Of a DNA stretch of 64,000 nt, positions 35,026-42,635 are shown piece after piece. The notes under the pieces were generated by a model, which worked only from the letters and a program-made list of their open reading frames with translations, ran no database searches and was not told the DNA's origin. Source of the DNA: Bog-473 sp963736525 (lineage in GTDB: Bacteria; Actinomycetota; Acidimicrobiia; Acidimicrobiales; RAAP-2); NCBI GenBank assembly GCA_963736525.1, contig CAVTPF010000004.1, positions 1 through 64,000 on the forward strand, given 5' to 3'. The position numbers and the translations under genes are program-made. Position 1 is the stretch's first letter, and each line of letters opens with the position of its first letter.

Positions 35026-35518
35026 GGACCAACCGGTCCTCGTCCACCCTGTCCGCCGAGGACGGCGCGGCGGGAAGCTCGATGGCACGCCGCGCCGTGG
35101 CGTCGGCCCTGTGGCGAGACCGGGGAGGACGCCGGGGAGCGATCAGGACGGGCACCTCGGTTGCCTCGGTGAGCTGTTCCCGGACGCTGGGAGCGAAACG
35201 CTGGCGCCCGATACGTCCGGGGTCGAAGCCGAGGACGATCAGGTCGGCCCGGAAGGTCTCGGCTGCTTCGGCGATGCCGCTCACAAGTTGTTGGTTGCGG
35301 ACGTTCTTGGTGGCGCCGCTCACGGTGAAGTGGTTCGCCAACTGGCGTCCGCGGCGGCCCACATCGGTGGCGATCTCGCAGCGGCGCCTCGAGGACTCCT
35401 CGGTCAGCTGAATGAACCAGACGTGTGCGTCGAATTGCCGGGCCCAGTCACTCACGAACACGAAGGCTGAGCGAGCGGCCTCCGAGCCGTCAATAGCCAC
35501 CAGAATCCGTCGGAACAC
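35018..35518 (-). CDS. Universal stress protein, UspA family
   Basis: A 166-residue Usp domain protein: VFRRILVAIDGSEAARSAFVFV at the start, FRADLIVLGFDPGRIGRQRF in place of the usual ATP loop, and VPVLIAPRRPPR followed by a charged tail. I chose GTG 35518 because an ACGGAGG ribosome binding site lies 5 nt upstream; the frame could extend ten codons further to ATG 35548. A short out-of-frame reading frame with its own strong ribosome binding site overlaps this start. Confidence 0.83.
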   Translation of the reverse strand: MFRRILVAIDGSEAARSAFVFVSDWARQFDAHVWFIQLTEESSRRRCEIATDVGRRGRQLANHFTVSGATKNVRNQQLVSGIAEAAETFRADLIVLGFDPGRIGRQRFAPSVREQLTEATEVPVLIAPRRPPRSRHRADATARRAIELPAAPSSADRVDEDRLVRV

Positions 35519-35579
35519 CCCAGCCTCCGTACTTCGTTCGATCCACACCTTCAGGCGTATGGTCAGGTGCGTGGTTCAT
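35490..35579 (-). CDS. Possible 29-codon leader ORF before the usp pair
   Basis: ATG 35579 has an excellent AGGAGGACCG ribosome binding site and opens a 29-codon frame (MNHAPDHTPEGVDRTKYGGW..., Gly/Asp/Thr-rich) that ends inside the first usp gene in another frame. It could be a small protein or a leader whose translation controls usp initiation. No similarity is recognised, so this is a candidate only. Confidence 0.3.
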   Translation of the reverse strand: MNHAPDHTPEGVDRTKYGGWGVPTDSGGY

Positions 35580-35749
35580 CGGTCCTCCTGTCCACGCTCT
35601 TGATCGACCATGGCCTAATTCGGAAAGAGTTGATCTCCTCGTGTGCAAAAAGGGATTGACACAGGAGTGACAGACCTGGCCAGGGCGTGATCACACGGGC
35701 TGCAGATCCCGGGTCGCCGCGACCGTTAGCCTGACCAGGCTGTAGTTCC

Positions 35750-35834
35750 GGAGGAGTGCGAGAGCGGCCGAATCGGCACGACTGGAAATCGTGTGTTGGG
35801 CAACCAACCGTGGGTTCAAATCCCACCTCCTCCG
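35750..35834 (+). tRNA. trnS: tRNA-Ser (GGA)
   Basis: An 85-nt class II tRNA. The acceptor stem pairs GGAGGAG with CTCCTCC, the anticodon stem-loop is CACGA-CTGGAAA-TCGTG (anticodon GGA), there is a long variable arm, and the T-arm contains GGTTCAAATCC. Confidence 0.95.
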
Positions 35835-35895
35835 CTTGCAATTGCGCCTTCTCTGTTTGGAGAGGGCTCAATCACATACGGGTGGCGTCCGATAC

Positions 35896-35994
35896 GTGAG
35901 CGTGGACCACGATCACGACCACGACGCCGACACGGACCCAGCCGCAGCGACACAACGCATGCGCAACCCCGACGCCGGGTTCACGGCGTCGTGA
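35896..35994 (+). CDS. Possible small His/Asp-rich ORF
   Basis: GTG 35896 opens a 32-codon frame starting VSVDHDHDHDADTDP that stops 10 nt before the acidic-repeat gene. The alternating His-Asp stretch could bind metal. There is no good ribosome binding site, so this may be chance in a GC-rich spacer. The remaining spacer after tRNA-Ser shows nothing else. Confidence 0.2.
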   Translation: MSVDHDHDHDADTDPAAATQRMRNPDAGFTAS

Positions 35995-36004
35995 AGGTCA
36001 CGCC

Positions 36005-37231
36005 ATGACGACCGACCTCTCCGACAACTCCGAACTCGACGCAGACGACTACGACTTTCCCTGGGACGAATTCGCGCCCGAGCCAGACGAGTCCGGACCT
36101 GAGGGAGACGTCGCGCTGGAAGCCGTGGACGCCGATTTCGAGTGGGATGCGCTCGACGACGAGGAAGCCGAGCTCGACTGGGAAGCGGCGCTTGTCGATG
36201 ATCGCGATCTGGAGGCGGGTGGCACATCGGATGCGAACCGCCTCGATGCGGCCTTCGAGCGTATGGAAGAGAAGGTGCGGCGCGCCTCGTTGGAGTCCGA
36301 GTCCGAGCCCGAGCCCGAGCCGGCGCAGTCGGTCACCGAACCCGAACCTGAGTACGACCCGGCGCAGTCGGTCACCGAACCCGAACCTGAGTACGACCCG
36401 GCGGAGTGGCTCTTGGAACCGGAGCCCGAATCGGCACAGTCCCTCTTGGAGCCCGAACCCGAGCCCGAGCCCGCGCCGGCGCAGTCGCTCTCGGAACCGG
36501 AGCCCGAGTACGACCCGGCGGAGTGGCTCTTGGAACCGGAGCCCGAATCGACACAGTCCCTCTTGGAGCCCGAGCGTGAGCCAGAACCGATGCTGTCCTT
36601 CGTGGAGTCTGCGCTTGAGTCAGAGCTCGCGCCGCCACTCTCGGAGCCCGAGGCATGGCCGTTGCGCGCCCCTTCCCACGCTCGTACAGACGATGGCGTC
36701 GACCGGAAACCCGCAAGCCGGATCCTGAAGGCGGCCGCCGTGATGATCGGCATCCTGCTCGCGCTCATCGTTGCCTCCGTGGTGGTGCGCCCGACCCACT
36801 CGCCCTCATCGGCTGGGCCCACGACACCCCATCACCCCACGCCCCCGACGCACCCCATCTCCGCGACGTCCTCCGCCGACGCCACTCGGGCGCAGTCGGC
36901 CACGAATGAGGTGGACTCGGCCACCACGGCGGCGCGGTCCGCCGTGACCTCGCTCTCCCAATTCCCCACACCCGCCAACGTGGCGACACTCATCAACCCC
37001 TACGTCAATTCGTTGCAGCTCTACGAGACGTTCCTCGCAGGCGCCACCATGGCACCGTCAGCCCGGCCGGCGGCCGACGCCGCCCTGGCCGAGGTGCGCC
37101 AGGACATCTCCTTCCTCGAGACGATCGACGGGCTGCCCCCCATTCAGCTCGGTGCCTTCCTCCACCAGTTCATGGCTGATTCCACGCAACTGCAGACGAC
37201 GCTCAGCACGCTCGAGCAGGAGCTGCGCTGA
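36005..37231 (+). CDS. Acidic Glu-Pro repeat membrane protein, unknown function
   Basis: I do not recognise this 408-residue protein. Residues 1-95 are very acidic (Asp/Glu/Trp). Residues ~98-205 are degenerate Glu-Pro repeats with blocks such as PEYDPAQSVTEPE and EYDPAEWLLEPEPES. One membrane helix lies at about 240-262 (ILKAAAVMIGILLALIVASVVV). Outside is a Thr/Pro/His linker and a helical domain of ~110 residues rich in Ala and Gln. With no signal peptide and a Lys/Arg stop before the helix, the acidic half is likely cytoplasmic. The repeats arise from exact DNA duplications, for example a 39-bp unit at 36320-36358 repeated at 36359-36397. Confidence 0.75.
   Translation: MTTDLSDNSELDADDYDFPWDEFAPEPDESGPEGDVALEAVDADFEWDALDDEEAELDWEAALVDDRDLEAGGTSDANRLDAAFERMEEKVRRASLESESEPEPEPAQSVTEPEPEYDPAQSVTEPEPEYDPAEWLLEPEPESAQSLLEPEPEPEPAPAQSLSEPEPEYDPAEWLLEPEPESTQSLLEPEREPEPMLSFVESALESELAPPLSEPEAWPLRAPSHARTDDGVDRKPASRILKAAAVMIGILLALIVASVVVRPTHSPSSAGPTTPHHPTPPTHPISATSSADATRAQSATNEVDSATTAARSAVTSLSQFPTPANVATLINPYVNSLQLYETFLAGATMAPSARPAADAALAEVRQDISFLETIDGLPPIQLGAFLHQFMADSTQLQTTLSTLEQELR
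36320..36570 (+). repeat. Intragenic tandem repeats encoding Glu-Pro blocks
   Basis: A 39-bp unit is repeated exactly at 36320-36358 and 36359-36397. A longer block, about 60 bp and encoding YDPAEWLLEPEPES-QSLLEPE, occurs near 36391-36453 and again near 36508-36570 with few changes. All units are multiples of three. Confidence 0.8.
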
Positions 37232-37352
37232 TCCGGCCCACCCCGAGGTGGCCCTTCCGATCGCCGGTGAACTACCCCGGGCTCCCCTTGACCTCGCATA
37301 CTGGGGCATCGCCGACCTCGACACCCCCATACCGCTGAGCGACGACGACGCC

Positions 37353-37820
37353 ATGGCGCGCGCCCTGCACGAGGCGCGCGCCGCCCAGCGTGAGGGGGAG
37401 GTCCCCGTCGGTGCCATCACGGTCGTCGGCGGGCGGGTCGTGGCCTCCCGACACAACGAGCGTGAGGGCTCGGCCGACCCGACCGCTCACGCCGAAATGC
37501 TGGTTCTGCGCGATACGGCGGCGGCCATCGGCGGGTGGCGGCTGTCGGAGGCCACTGTCGTGGTGACGCTCGAACCGTGCCCCATGTGCGCCGGGGCGCT
37601 CGTCGCCGCCCGGGTCGGCCGGCTGGTCTACGGGGCGAGTGACCCCCGCGCCGGGGCATGCGGCACGCTCTACAACCTGTGCGCCGACCCCCGGCTCAAC
37701 CATGAGCTGCCCGTGACCGGCGGGGTTCGTGCCGACGAGTGCGGCGCGCTGCTCTCCTCGTTCTTTGCCGAGAAGCGCCGACCTCGCCCCACGTCGTCGC
37801 CCACAGGGCCCACCGGCTGA
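37353..37820 (+). CDS. tadA: tRNA-specific adenosine deaminase
   Basis: TadA converts A34 of tRNA-Arg(ACG) to inosine. The zinc-dependent deaminase motifs are intact: HAE at residues 46-48 with the proton-shuttling Glu, and PCPMC with C76 and C79. EVPVGAITV precedes them, and ACGTLYNLCADPRLNH follows as in TadA. ATG 37353 is the first canonical in-frame start near the conserved region, but it lacks a ribosome binding site. The in-frame triplet ATC at 37308 lies 5 nt after a CATACT hexamer, identical to the leaderless arrangement of the phospholipase gene, so the protein may begin 15 codons earlier. Confidence 0.88.
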   Translation: MARALHEARAAQREGEVPVGAITVVGGRVVASRHNEREGSADPTAHAEMLVLRDTAAAIGGWRLSEATVVVTLEPCPMCAGALVAARVGRLVYGASDPRAGACGTLYNLCADPRLNHELPVTGGVRADECGALLSSFFAEKRRPRPTSSPTGPTG

Positions 37821-38025
37821 GCGACGCCCCGAGCCCGGCCGGCCCGTGGCCATGGCCATGGCAACGCCCATAGGATCGGCATGGCGCCCCCGGCTCGGCT
37901 CGTTGCGCGAGTGGGCCGAGGGTCCCGAATTTCGCCCACCCTGACCTCGGGGTTCGCAACACGGTGGGGCGATCGGACGACGGGCCGAGCCTCCGGACCA
38001 GGTCAGAGCGACTAACATGCCGCCC

Positions 38026-38111
38026 GGAGGAGTGCGAGAGCGGCCGAATCGGACGGTCTCGAAAACCGTTGTGCCTCATGGGTACCGTGGGTTCAAATCC
38101 CACCTCCTCCG
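38026..38111 (+). tRNA. trnS: tRNA-Ser (CGA)
   Basis: An 86-nt class II tRNA. The acceptor stem pairs GGAGGAG with CTCCTCC, the anticodon stem-loop is ACGGT-CTCGAAA-ACCGT (anticodon CGA), and the T-arm contains GGTTCAAATCC. The first ~27 bases are identical to the tRNA-Ser(GGA) 2.3 kb upstream. Confidence 0.95.
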
Positions 38112-38224
38112 CTCGGGGCCGTCGAAGGCCCGTCGCATGGGCGAATGCGACGAGAGAACAACGGCAGGGCAGGCGCCCTACCGGCAGCACCTGGTCGTCT
38201 CCGGCGGCCGGAAAGGAGTGAACC

Positions 38225-38497
38225 GTGGCACGCGCACGTTCGACGTTTGGAAAATTGCAGCGCGACCAGGCCAAGAAGGACAGGGCCAAGGCGAAGATGG
38301 ATGACCGCCTCTCACGTCGCGAAGACAAGGCCGCAGCCAGCGAGCAGGCGACGAGCACGCCCTCGGCGGAGAGTGTCGACCAGACGGTCCTGCTCGAGCA
38401 GTTCGCGGCGCTCCACGAGGACCTCGCCGAGGGCCGTATCTCCCTCGACGACTTCGAGGTGCGGCAAGAGGAGTTGCGGGCAAAGCTGGTCGTCTGA
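38225..38497 (+). CDS. Small charged protein with SHOCT-like C-terminus
   Basis: A 90-residue soluble protein: a basic N-terminus (FGKLQRDQAKKDRAKAKMDDR), an Ala/Ser linker, and a C-terminal two-helix segment LLEQFAALHEDLAEGRISLDDFEVRQEELRAKL that resembles SHOCT domains, which are short oligomerisation modules. The start is GTG 38225 with AAAGGAG upstream. It sits alone after tRNA-Ser. The function is unknown. Confidence 0.75.
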   Translation: MARARSTFGKLQRDQAKKDRAKAKMDDRLSRREDKAAASEQATSTPSAESVDQTVLLEQFAALHEDLAEGRISLDDFEVRQEELRAKLVV

Positions 38498-38555
38498 GCC
38501 TCCACCCGGCCCCCGGTGGCATGAGCCAGGGGGCCCGGGATCCAGGGGGCGGGAC

Positions 38556-39575
38556 CTACGTGCTCGCGGCGGCGTCACGTCCCTCGAGCCAGCGCCGGAA
38601 GCCGGCGGCGTTCGAATGGACGCCGTTCATGATGTCGAGCTTCTCCTTGTGCTCGGCGTCGATGTCCGCCAACAACGGGTCGAAGCGGGCTGCGAGGGCG
38701 TCGGCGATGTCGGCGCCCTCGCGATAGGCCGTCTCCGCCGTCTCGGCCCACAGCCGCAGCGTCTCCTCCGCCTCGGCCAGGAGCTCTTCGGGCTGCCCGA
38801 GCAGGCCGTAGTGCGCCAGGGCGATGCCAGACGGCCGACGCGCCGCGAACTTGCCGAGCGAGGTGATCGCCTGGTCGAGGTCGAAGTCCGGCGGCGGTGT
38901 CGACGGCCGCAGCACGCCACCGTCGGGCAGCTTGACGCCGACCGCGTCACCCGCGAACAGGACGCCACTCAACGAGTCGTGCAGGCCGACGTGGTGCTTG
39001 GCGTGCCCCGGGGAGTCCACCGCGACAAGTGCTCGCCCCGGTCCGACCGTGATCTCCTCCCCGTCGTCGAGGACGTGCAGGCGCTCGGCCGGTGTTGGGT
39101 CGATCCGGCCGTAGAGGGAGTCGAGGAGCGGGCCGTACACGCGCGCCGCCGAGTCGATGAGCCGCGTCGGGTCAGCCAGGTGGCGTGCCCCCTTCTCGTG
39201 CACGTACACCGTGGCCGAGGGGAACGCGCGGGCCACGTCGCCGACGCCACCCGCGTGGTCGAGATGGATGTGGGTGACCGCCACGCCCGCCAGCTCCGCC
39301 GGCCCGACCCCGATGTGGCCGAGCGCGGCGAGCAGCACCGGGACCGAGGTCTGGCTCCCCGTCTCGATGAGCACCGGGGCCGGCCCCTCAATCAGATAGC
39401 CCGCCGTCACCCGCTCCCAGCCGCCCAACATGGTGTCGATCTCGAGCACGCCGATCGCAATCTGCCGCGGCGGGGGAACCGACGGGACCGGCTCCCCGTT
39501 CTCGGAATCGTGCCAATGCAGCCCGGCGTCGGCGTGGCGGTGGGCGTGCCCGCCGTGCGAGTGGGTGCCGCTCAC
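38556..39575 (-). CDS. MBL-fold metallo-hydrolase
   Basis: A 339-residue metallo-beta-lactamase-fold hydrolase. The zinc motif THIHLDHAGG (HxHxDH) is intact, with later histidines in VDSPGHAKHH and Asp in LFAGDAVGVKL. The N-terminus is unusually His-rich (HSHGGHAHRHADAGLHWH), which might hold extra metal. The gene overlaps the end of the upstream dehydrogenase gene by 4 nt (ATGA), so both are made from one transcript. The lactonase/glyoxalase II-like fold fits a gluconolactonase-type partner of the glucose dehydrogenase, but this is inference. Confidence 0.86.
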   Translation of the reverse strand: MSGTHSHGGHAHRHADAGLHWHDSENGEPVPSVPPPRQIAIGVLEIDTMLGGWERVTAGYLIEGPAPVLIETGSQTSVPVLLAALGHIGVGPAELAGVAVTHIHLDHAGGVGDVARAFPSATVYVHEKGARHLADPTRLIDSAARVYGPLLDSLYGRIDPTPAERLHVLDDGEEITVGPGRALVAVDSPGHAKHHVGLHDSLSGVLFAGDAVGVKLPDGGVLRPSTPPPDFDLDQAITSLGKFAARRPSGIALAHYGLLGQPEELLAEAEETLRLWAETAETAYREGADIADALAARFDPLLADIDAEHKEKLDIMNGVHSNAAGFRRWLEGRDAAAST

Positions 39576-40621
39576 GCCGAGTTGACCTCAATGACCACCT
39601 TCACGTCGTCGGGTTGGCGCTCCAGCGCGTCCGGCCAGTCCTGCAGGGGGACGCGGCGGGTCACCAGCCGCTCCAGCCAGGAACGATCCGCCTCGGCCAG
39701 GGCTCTCGCTGCCCCTTCGTAGTGGCGCCGGTTGGCATTGACCGACCCGACGACGGCGATGTTCTCGAGCACCATGGATCGGTTCAGCTCGCCTTCGTCG
39801 ATGTCGATCGTGTGGCCGCCCGAGGACACACCCGTCAGGCACACGACGCCGCCGGTGCCCACGTGCGACATGGCGTCGAACACCAGTGCGGGCACGCCCG
39901 TGCACTCGATCACGACGTCGGGATCCGGGAAGGCGTCCACGATGTCGCCCGTGTGATAGATCGCCCCGAGCTCGCGCACCAGCTCGGGCTTGACTCCCTC
40001 GGTGACCCTGTCCAGCACGTGGACCTCGAGCCCGCGTTGGACCGCCATCAGCGCGGCCAGCAGGCCGATGGGACCTGCCCCCGTCACCAGCACGGTCTTG
40101 GGCACCCAGTGGGCCCGACTCCCGACTTTGTCCACCTGCTCCCAGGCCTTGGCGACAACGCTGGTTGGCTCGAGCAGGACACCGAGCAGGCCGAGGGCCG
40201 GGTCGACCTTGACGGCGAAGTCGGTCGTGATCCGGTAGCGCTCCGAGCAGTAACCGTGATGCTCCTTGATCCCCCGCTCGGTGTACAGCCCGTTCCGACA
40301 GAAGTCCCACTCGAGCACGCTGCAGTTCGGGCACGGCACCGGGTCGGGCCGCCGCACGATGCCGACGACCAGGTCGCCCTCCACCAACCCCGTACCACTG
40401 GGCGCCTCCATCACTCGCCCGAGGGATTCGTGGCCGAGCACCAACCGCTCTTCGCCCGGAGGCGCCCACCCGTATTGGCCCGAGACGATCTCGATGTCAG
40501 TGCCGCAGACGCCGACGGCCAGCGTCTCCACCAGCACGGGGCCATCGGACTCGGGCGGCTCCGGTACGTCCGACAGCGCGGCGGTGCCGGCTTCGAGCGG
40601 GACGACGGTCAGTGCCTTCAT
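39572..40621 (-). CDS. Glucose 1-dehydrogenase-like zinc alcohol dehydrogenase
   Basis: A 349-residue medium-chain dehydrogenase. The catalytic zinc residues are C39 (GVCGTD) and H64-E65 (LGHESLGRV). The structural zinc loop CPNCSVLEWDFC keeps three cysteines. IKEHHGYCSERY and LEPTSVVAKAWEQV are typical of glucose dehydrogenases of the semi-phosphorylative Entner-Doudoroff pathway, and VLVTGAGPIGLLAALMA is the NAD(P) loop. It would oxidise glucose or another aldose to the lactone. An AAGGAG ribosome binding site precedes ATG 40621. The MBL hydrolase follows in the same operon, and GH15 lies upstream. Confidence 0.86.
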   Translation of the reverse strand: MKALTVVPLEAGTAALSDVPEPPESDGPVLVETLAVGVCGTDIEIVSGQYGWAPPGEERLVLGHESLGRVMEAPSGTGLVEGDLVVGIVRRPDPVPCPNCSVLEWDFCRNGLYTERGIKEHHGYCSERYRITTDFAVKVDPALGLLGVLLEPTSVVAKAWEQVDKVGSRAHWVPKTVLVTGAGPIGLLAALMAVQRGLEVHVLDRVTEGVKPELVRELGAIYHTGDIVDAFPDPDVVIECTGVPALVFDAMSHVGTGGVVCLTGVSSGGHTIDIDEGELNRSMVLENIAVVGSVNANRRHYEGAARALAEADRSWLERLVTRRVPLQDWPDALERQPDDVKVVIEVNSA

Positions 40622-40709
40622 GCCTGCGCCACTCCTTCGTGTTGTCGTTCTCGGTCGTGTCGTGCGCGGTCGTGTCGTGCGCGTGGCAGGGCGCGCCGCG
40701 CCACTGCGT

Positions 40710-42617
40710 TCACCGCGCCGCGCCCGACCGGCGGCGCGCCGCCATGCGACCGAGGCGCCTCATCCGTCGCATCCGGGCCGACCGCGTGATGTTCTCGTCC
40801 ATGAGCAACCGGGAACCGTCGTCGGCGGTGACGAGCGGGTCGTTCCCGCTCAGCCGGAACGCCGAGTTGATCAGCGACACGTGCGAGAAGGCCTGCGGGA
40901 AGTTGCCCACCAGCCGTCCGGCCAGGGGGTCGTACTCCTCGGAGAGCAGCCCGAGGTCGTTGCGCAGAGTCAGGAGCCGCTCGAACAGCTCCTGCGCCTC
41001 GTCCTTTCTCCCGATCATGTGCAGGCAGTCGACCAGCCAGAACGAGCAGGCCAGAAACGCCCCTTCCCGACCCGTCAGCCCGTCGACCGATCCGTCGTGG
41101 TCCGTCCGGTAACGCAGCACGAACCCGTGGTCCATGAGATCCCTCTGCACCGCCTCGACGGTGCCGACCACCCGGGGATCGCTCGGCGGGAGGAGGCCGA
41201 CGAGGGGGATCATGAGGACGCTGGCGTCGAGCTCGTCCGAGCCGTAGTACTGCGTGAACGCACCGATGTCCTCGTTGTAGCCCTTCTCGCACACCTCGGT
41301 GAAGATGTCGTTGCGGAGGGTCCGCCACTTCTCGAGCGGGCCCTTCAGATCCGGCCACTGCTCGAGGGTGCGGACGGCGCGGTCGACCGCGACCCACGCC
41401 ATCACCTTGGAGTGCGTGAAGTGCCGCCGTGGCCCTCGCACCTCCCAGATGCCGTCGTCGGGCTCGAGCCAGCCCTTCTCCAGGAACTCGACCAGCTGGA
41501 ACTGCAGGTCCCAGGTGGCCCGGCTGTGCACACCCTCGGTGCGGGCCGAGGAGTAGAGGGCCGACATGACCTCGCCGTAGACGTCGAGTTGGTATTGCTC
41601 CGAGGCGGCGTTCCCGATCCGGACCGGCACCGAATTCTCGTAACCGGGCAACCAGGACGCCTCCCACTCGTCCAGCCGGCGCTCGCCGGAGGGCCCGTAC
41701 ATGATCTGCAGCTCGGACACATCGCCCGCCACGGCGCGCAGCAGCCAGTCGCGCCAGGCCATCGCCTCGGAGAAGTACCCGCCGCGCATCAGGGACTCGA
41801 GGGTGAGCGTGGCGTCGCGCAGCCAGCAGAAGCGGTAGTCCCAGTTCCGGTTGCCGCCGAGCGCTTCGGGCAGCGAGGTCGTGGCGGCGGCCACGATGCC
41901 GCCGGTCGGCTCGTACGTCAGTGCCTTGAGGGTGATGAGCGAGCGCACCACGGCATCGTGGTACGGACCGACGTAGCAGCACTGCGTCGCCCACTCGGAC
42001 CAGTAGGCCTCCGTGAGGTGCACCGAATAGAAACTGTCGAGCGGGGGTGGAGGCTCCTCGTGCGACGGGTACCACACCAGGGTGAAGGGAAACCGCTGCC
42101 TCTCGGTGACGGTGAAGTCCGCAACGGTGCGCAGGTCCTTGCCCTCCGTCTCGACCCGGTGCCACAGCGCCACCGAATCGGGTCCCGCGGTCAGACGGGT
42201 GAGGCCCTCGTTGGTGGTCACCCAGGGGACCACCTCGCCGTAGTCGAAGCGCACGACGAGCTCCATGCGCATGTCGACACTGCCGCTCACGCCCTCGACC
42301 GAGCGCACGACGTGGGGGTGGTTGTCCCGGATGGGCATGCAGTCGGTGACCCGCACGGTGCCGGTCGGGGTGTCGAACTCGGTCTCGAGCACGAGCGTGT
42401 CGGCGCGGTACCAGCGCCGGGTCGCCAGAATCGTGTTCTCGCCTCCGGCCGGAGCGATCCGCCAGAAGCCGTGGGACTCGTGGCCGAGCAGCCGGGCGAA
42501 GCACGACGCCGAGTCGAAGTGCGGGAGGCACAGCCAGTCGATGGAGCCGTCCTTCCCCACGAGGGCGGCGGTGTGCAGGTCACCGATGACGGCGTAGTCC
42601 TCGATCGGCAGGCTCAT
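40710..42617 (-). CDS. Glycoside hydrolase family 15 protein (glucoamylase/trehalase-like)
   Basis: A 635-residue cytoplasmic protein with an N-terminal beta-sandwich (begins LPIEDYAVIGDLHTAALVGKDGSIDWLCLPHFDS) and an (alpha/alpha)6 barrel from ~residue 230. NRNWDYRFCWLRDATLTLESLM is the GH15 hallmark. Mycobacterial relatives with this start are trehalases, so trehalose is the most likely substrate, but glucan hydrolysis is possible. AAGAAT lies 6 nt before the ATG, suggesting a leaderless mRNA. Glucose released could feed the glucose dehydrogenase downstream. Confidence 0.88.
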   Translation of the reverse strand: MSLPIEDYAVIGDLHTAALVGKDGSIDWLCLPHFDSASCFARLLGHESHGFWRIAPAGGENTILATRRWYRADTLVLETEFDTPTGTVRVTDCMPIRDNHPHVVRSVEGVSGSVDMRMELVVRFDYGEVVPWVTTNEGLTRLTAGPDSVALWHRVETEGKDLRTVADFTVTERQRFPFTLVWYPSHEEPPPPLDSFYSVHLTEAYWSEWATQCCYVGPYHDAVVRSLITLKALTYEPTGGIVAAATTSLPEALGGNRNWDYRFCWLRDATLTLESLMRGGYFSEAMAWRDWLLRAVAGDVSELQIMYGPSGERRLDEWEASWLPGYENSVPVRIGNAASEQYQLDVYGEVMSALYSSARTEGVHSRATWDLQFQLVEFLEKGWLEPDDGIWEVRGPRRHFTHSKVMAWVAVDRAVRTLEQWPDLKGPLEKWRTLRNDIFTEVCEKGYNEDIGAFTQYYGSDELDASVLMIPLVGLLPPSDPRVVGTVEAVQRDLMDHGFVLRYRTDHDGSVDGLTGREGAFLACSFWLVDCLHMIGRKDEAQELFERLLTLRNDLGLLSEEYDPLAGRLVGNFPQAFSHVSLINSAFRLSGNDPLVTADDGSRLLMDENITRSARMRRMRRLGRMAARRRSGAAR

Positions 42618-42635
42618 GGCTTCATTCTTGCCGGT

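Noticed and set aside
36320..36570. Possible CRISPR-like array
   Set aside because: The repeats are in-frame coding duplications without spacers of constant length and there are no cas genes.
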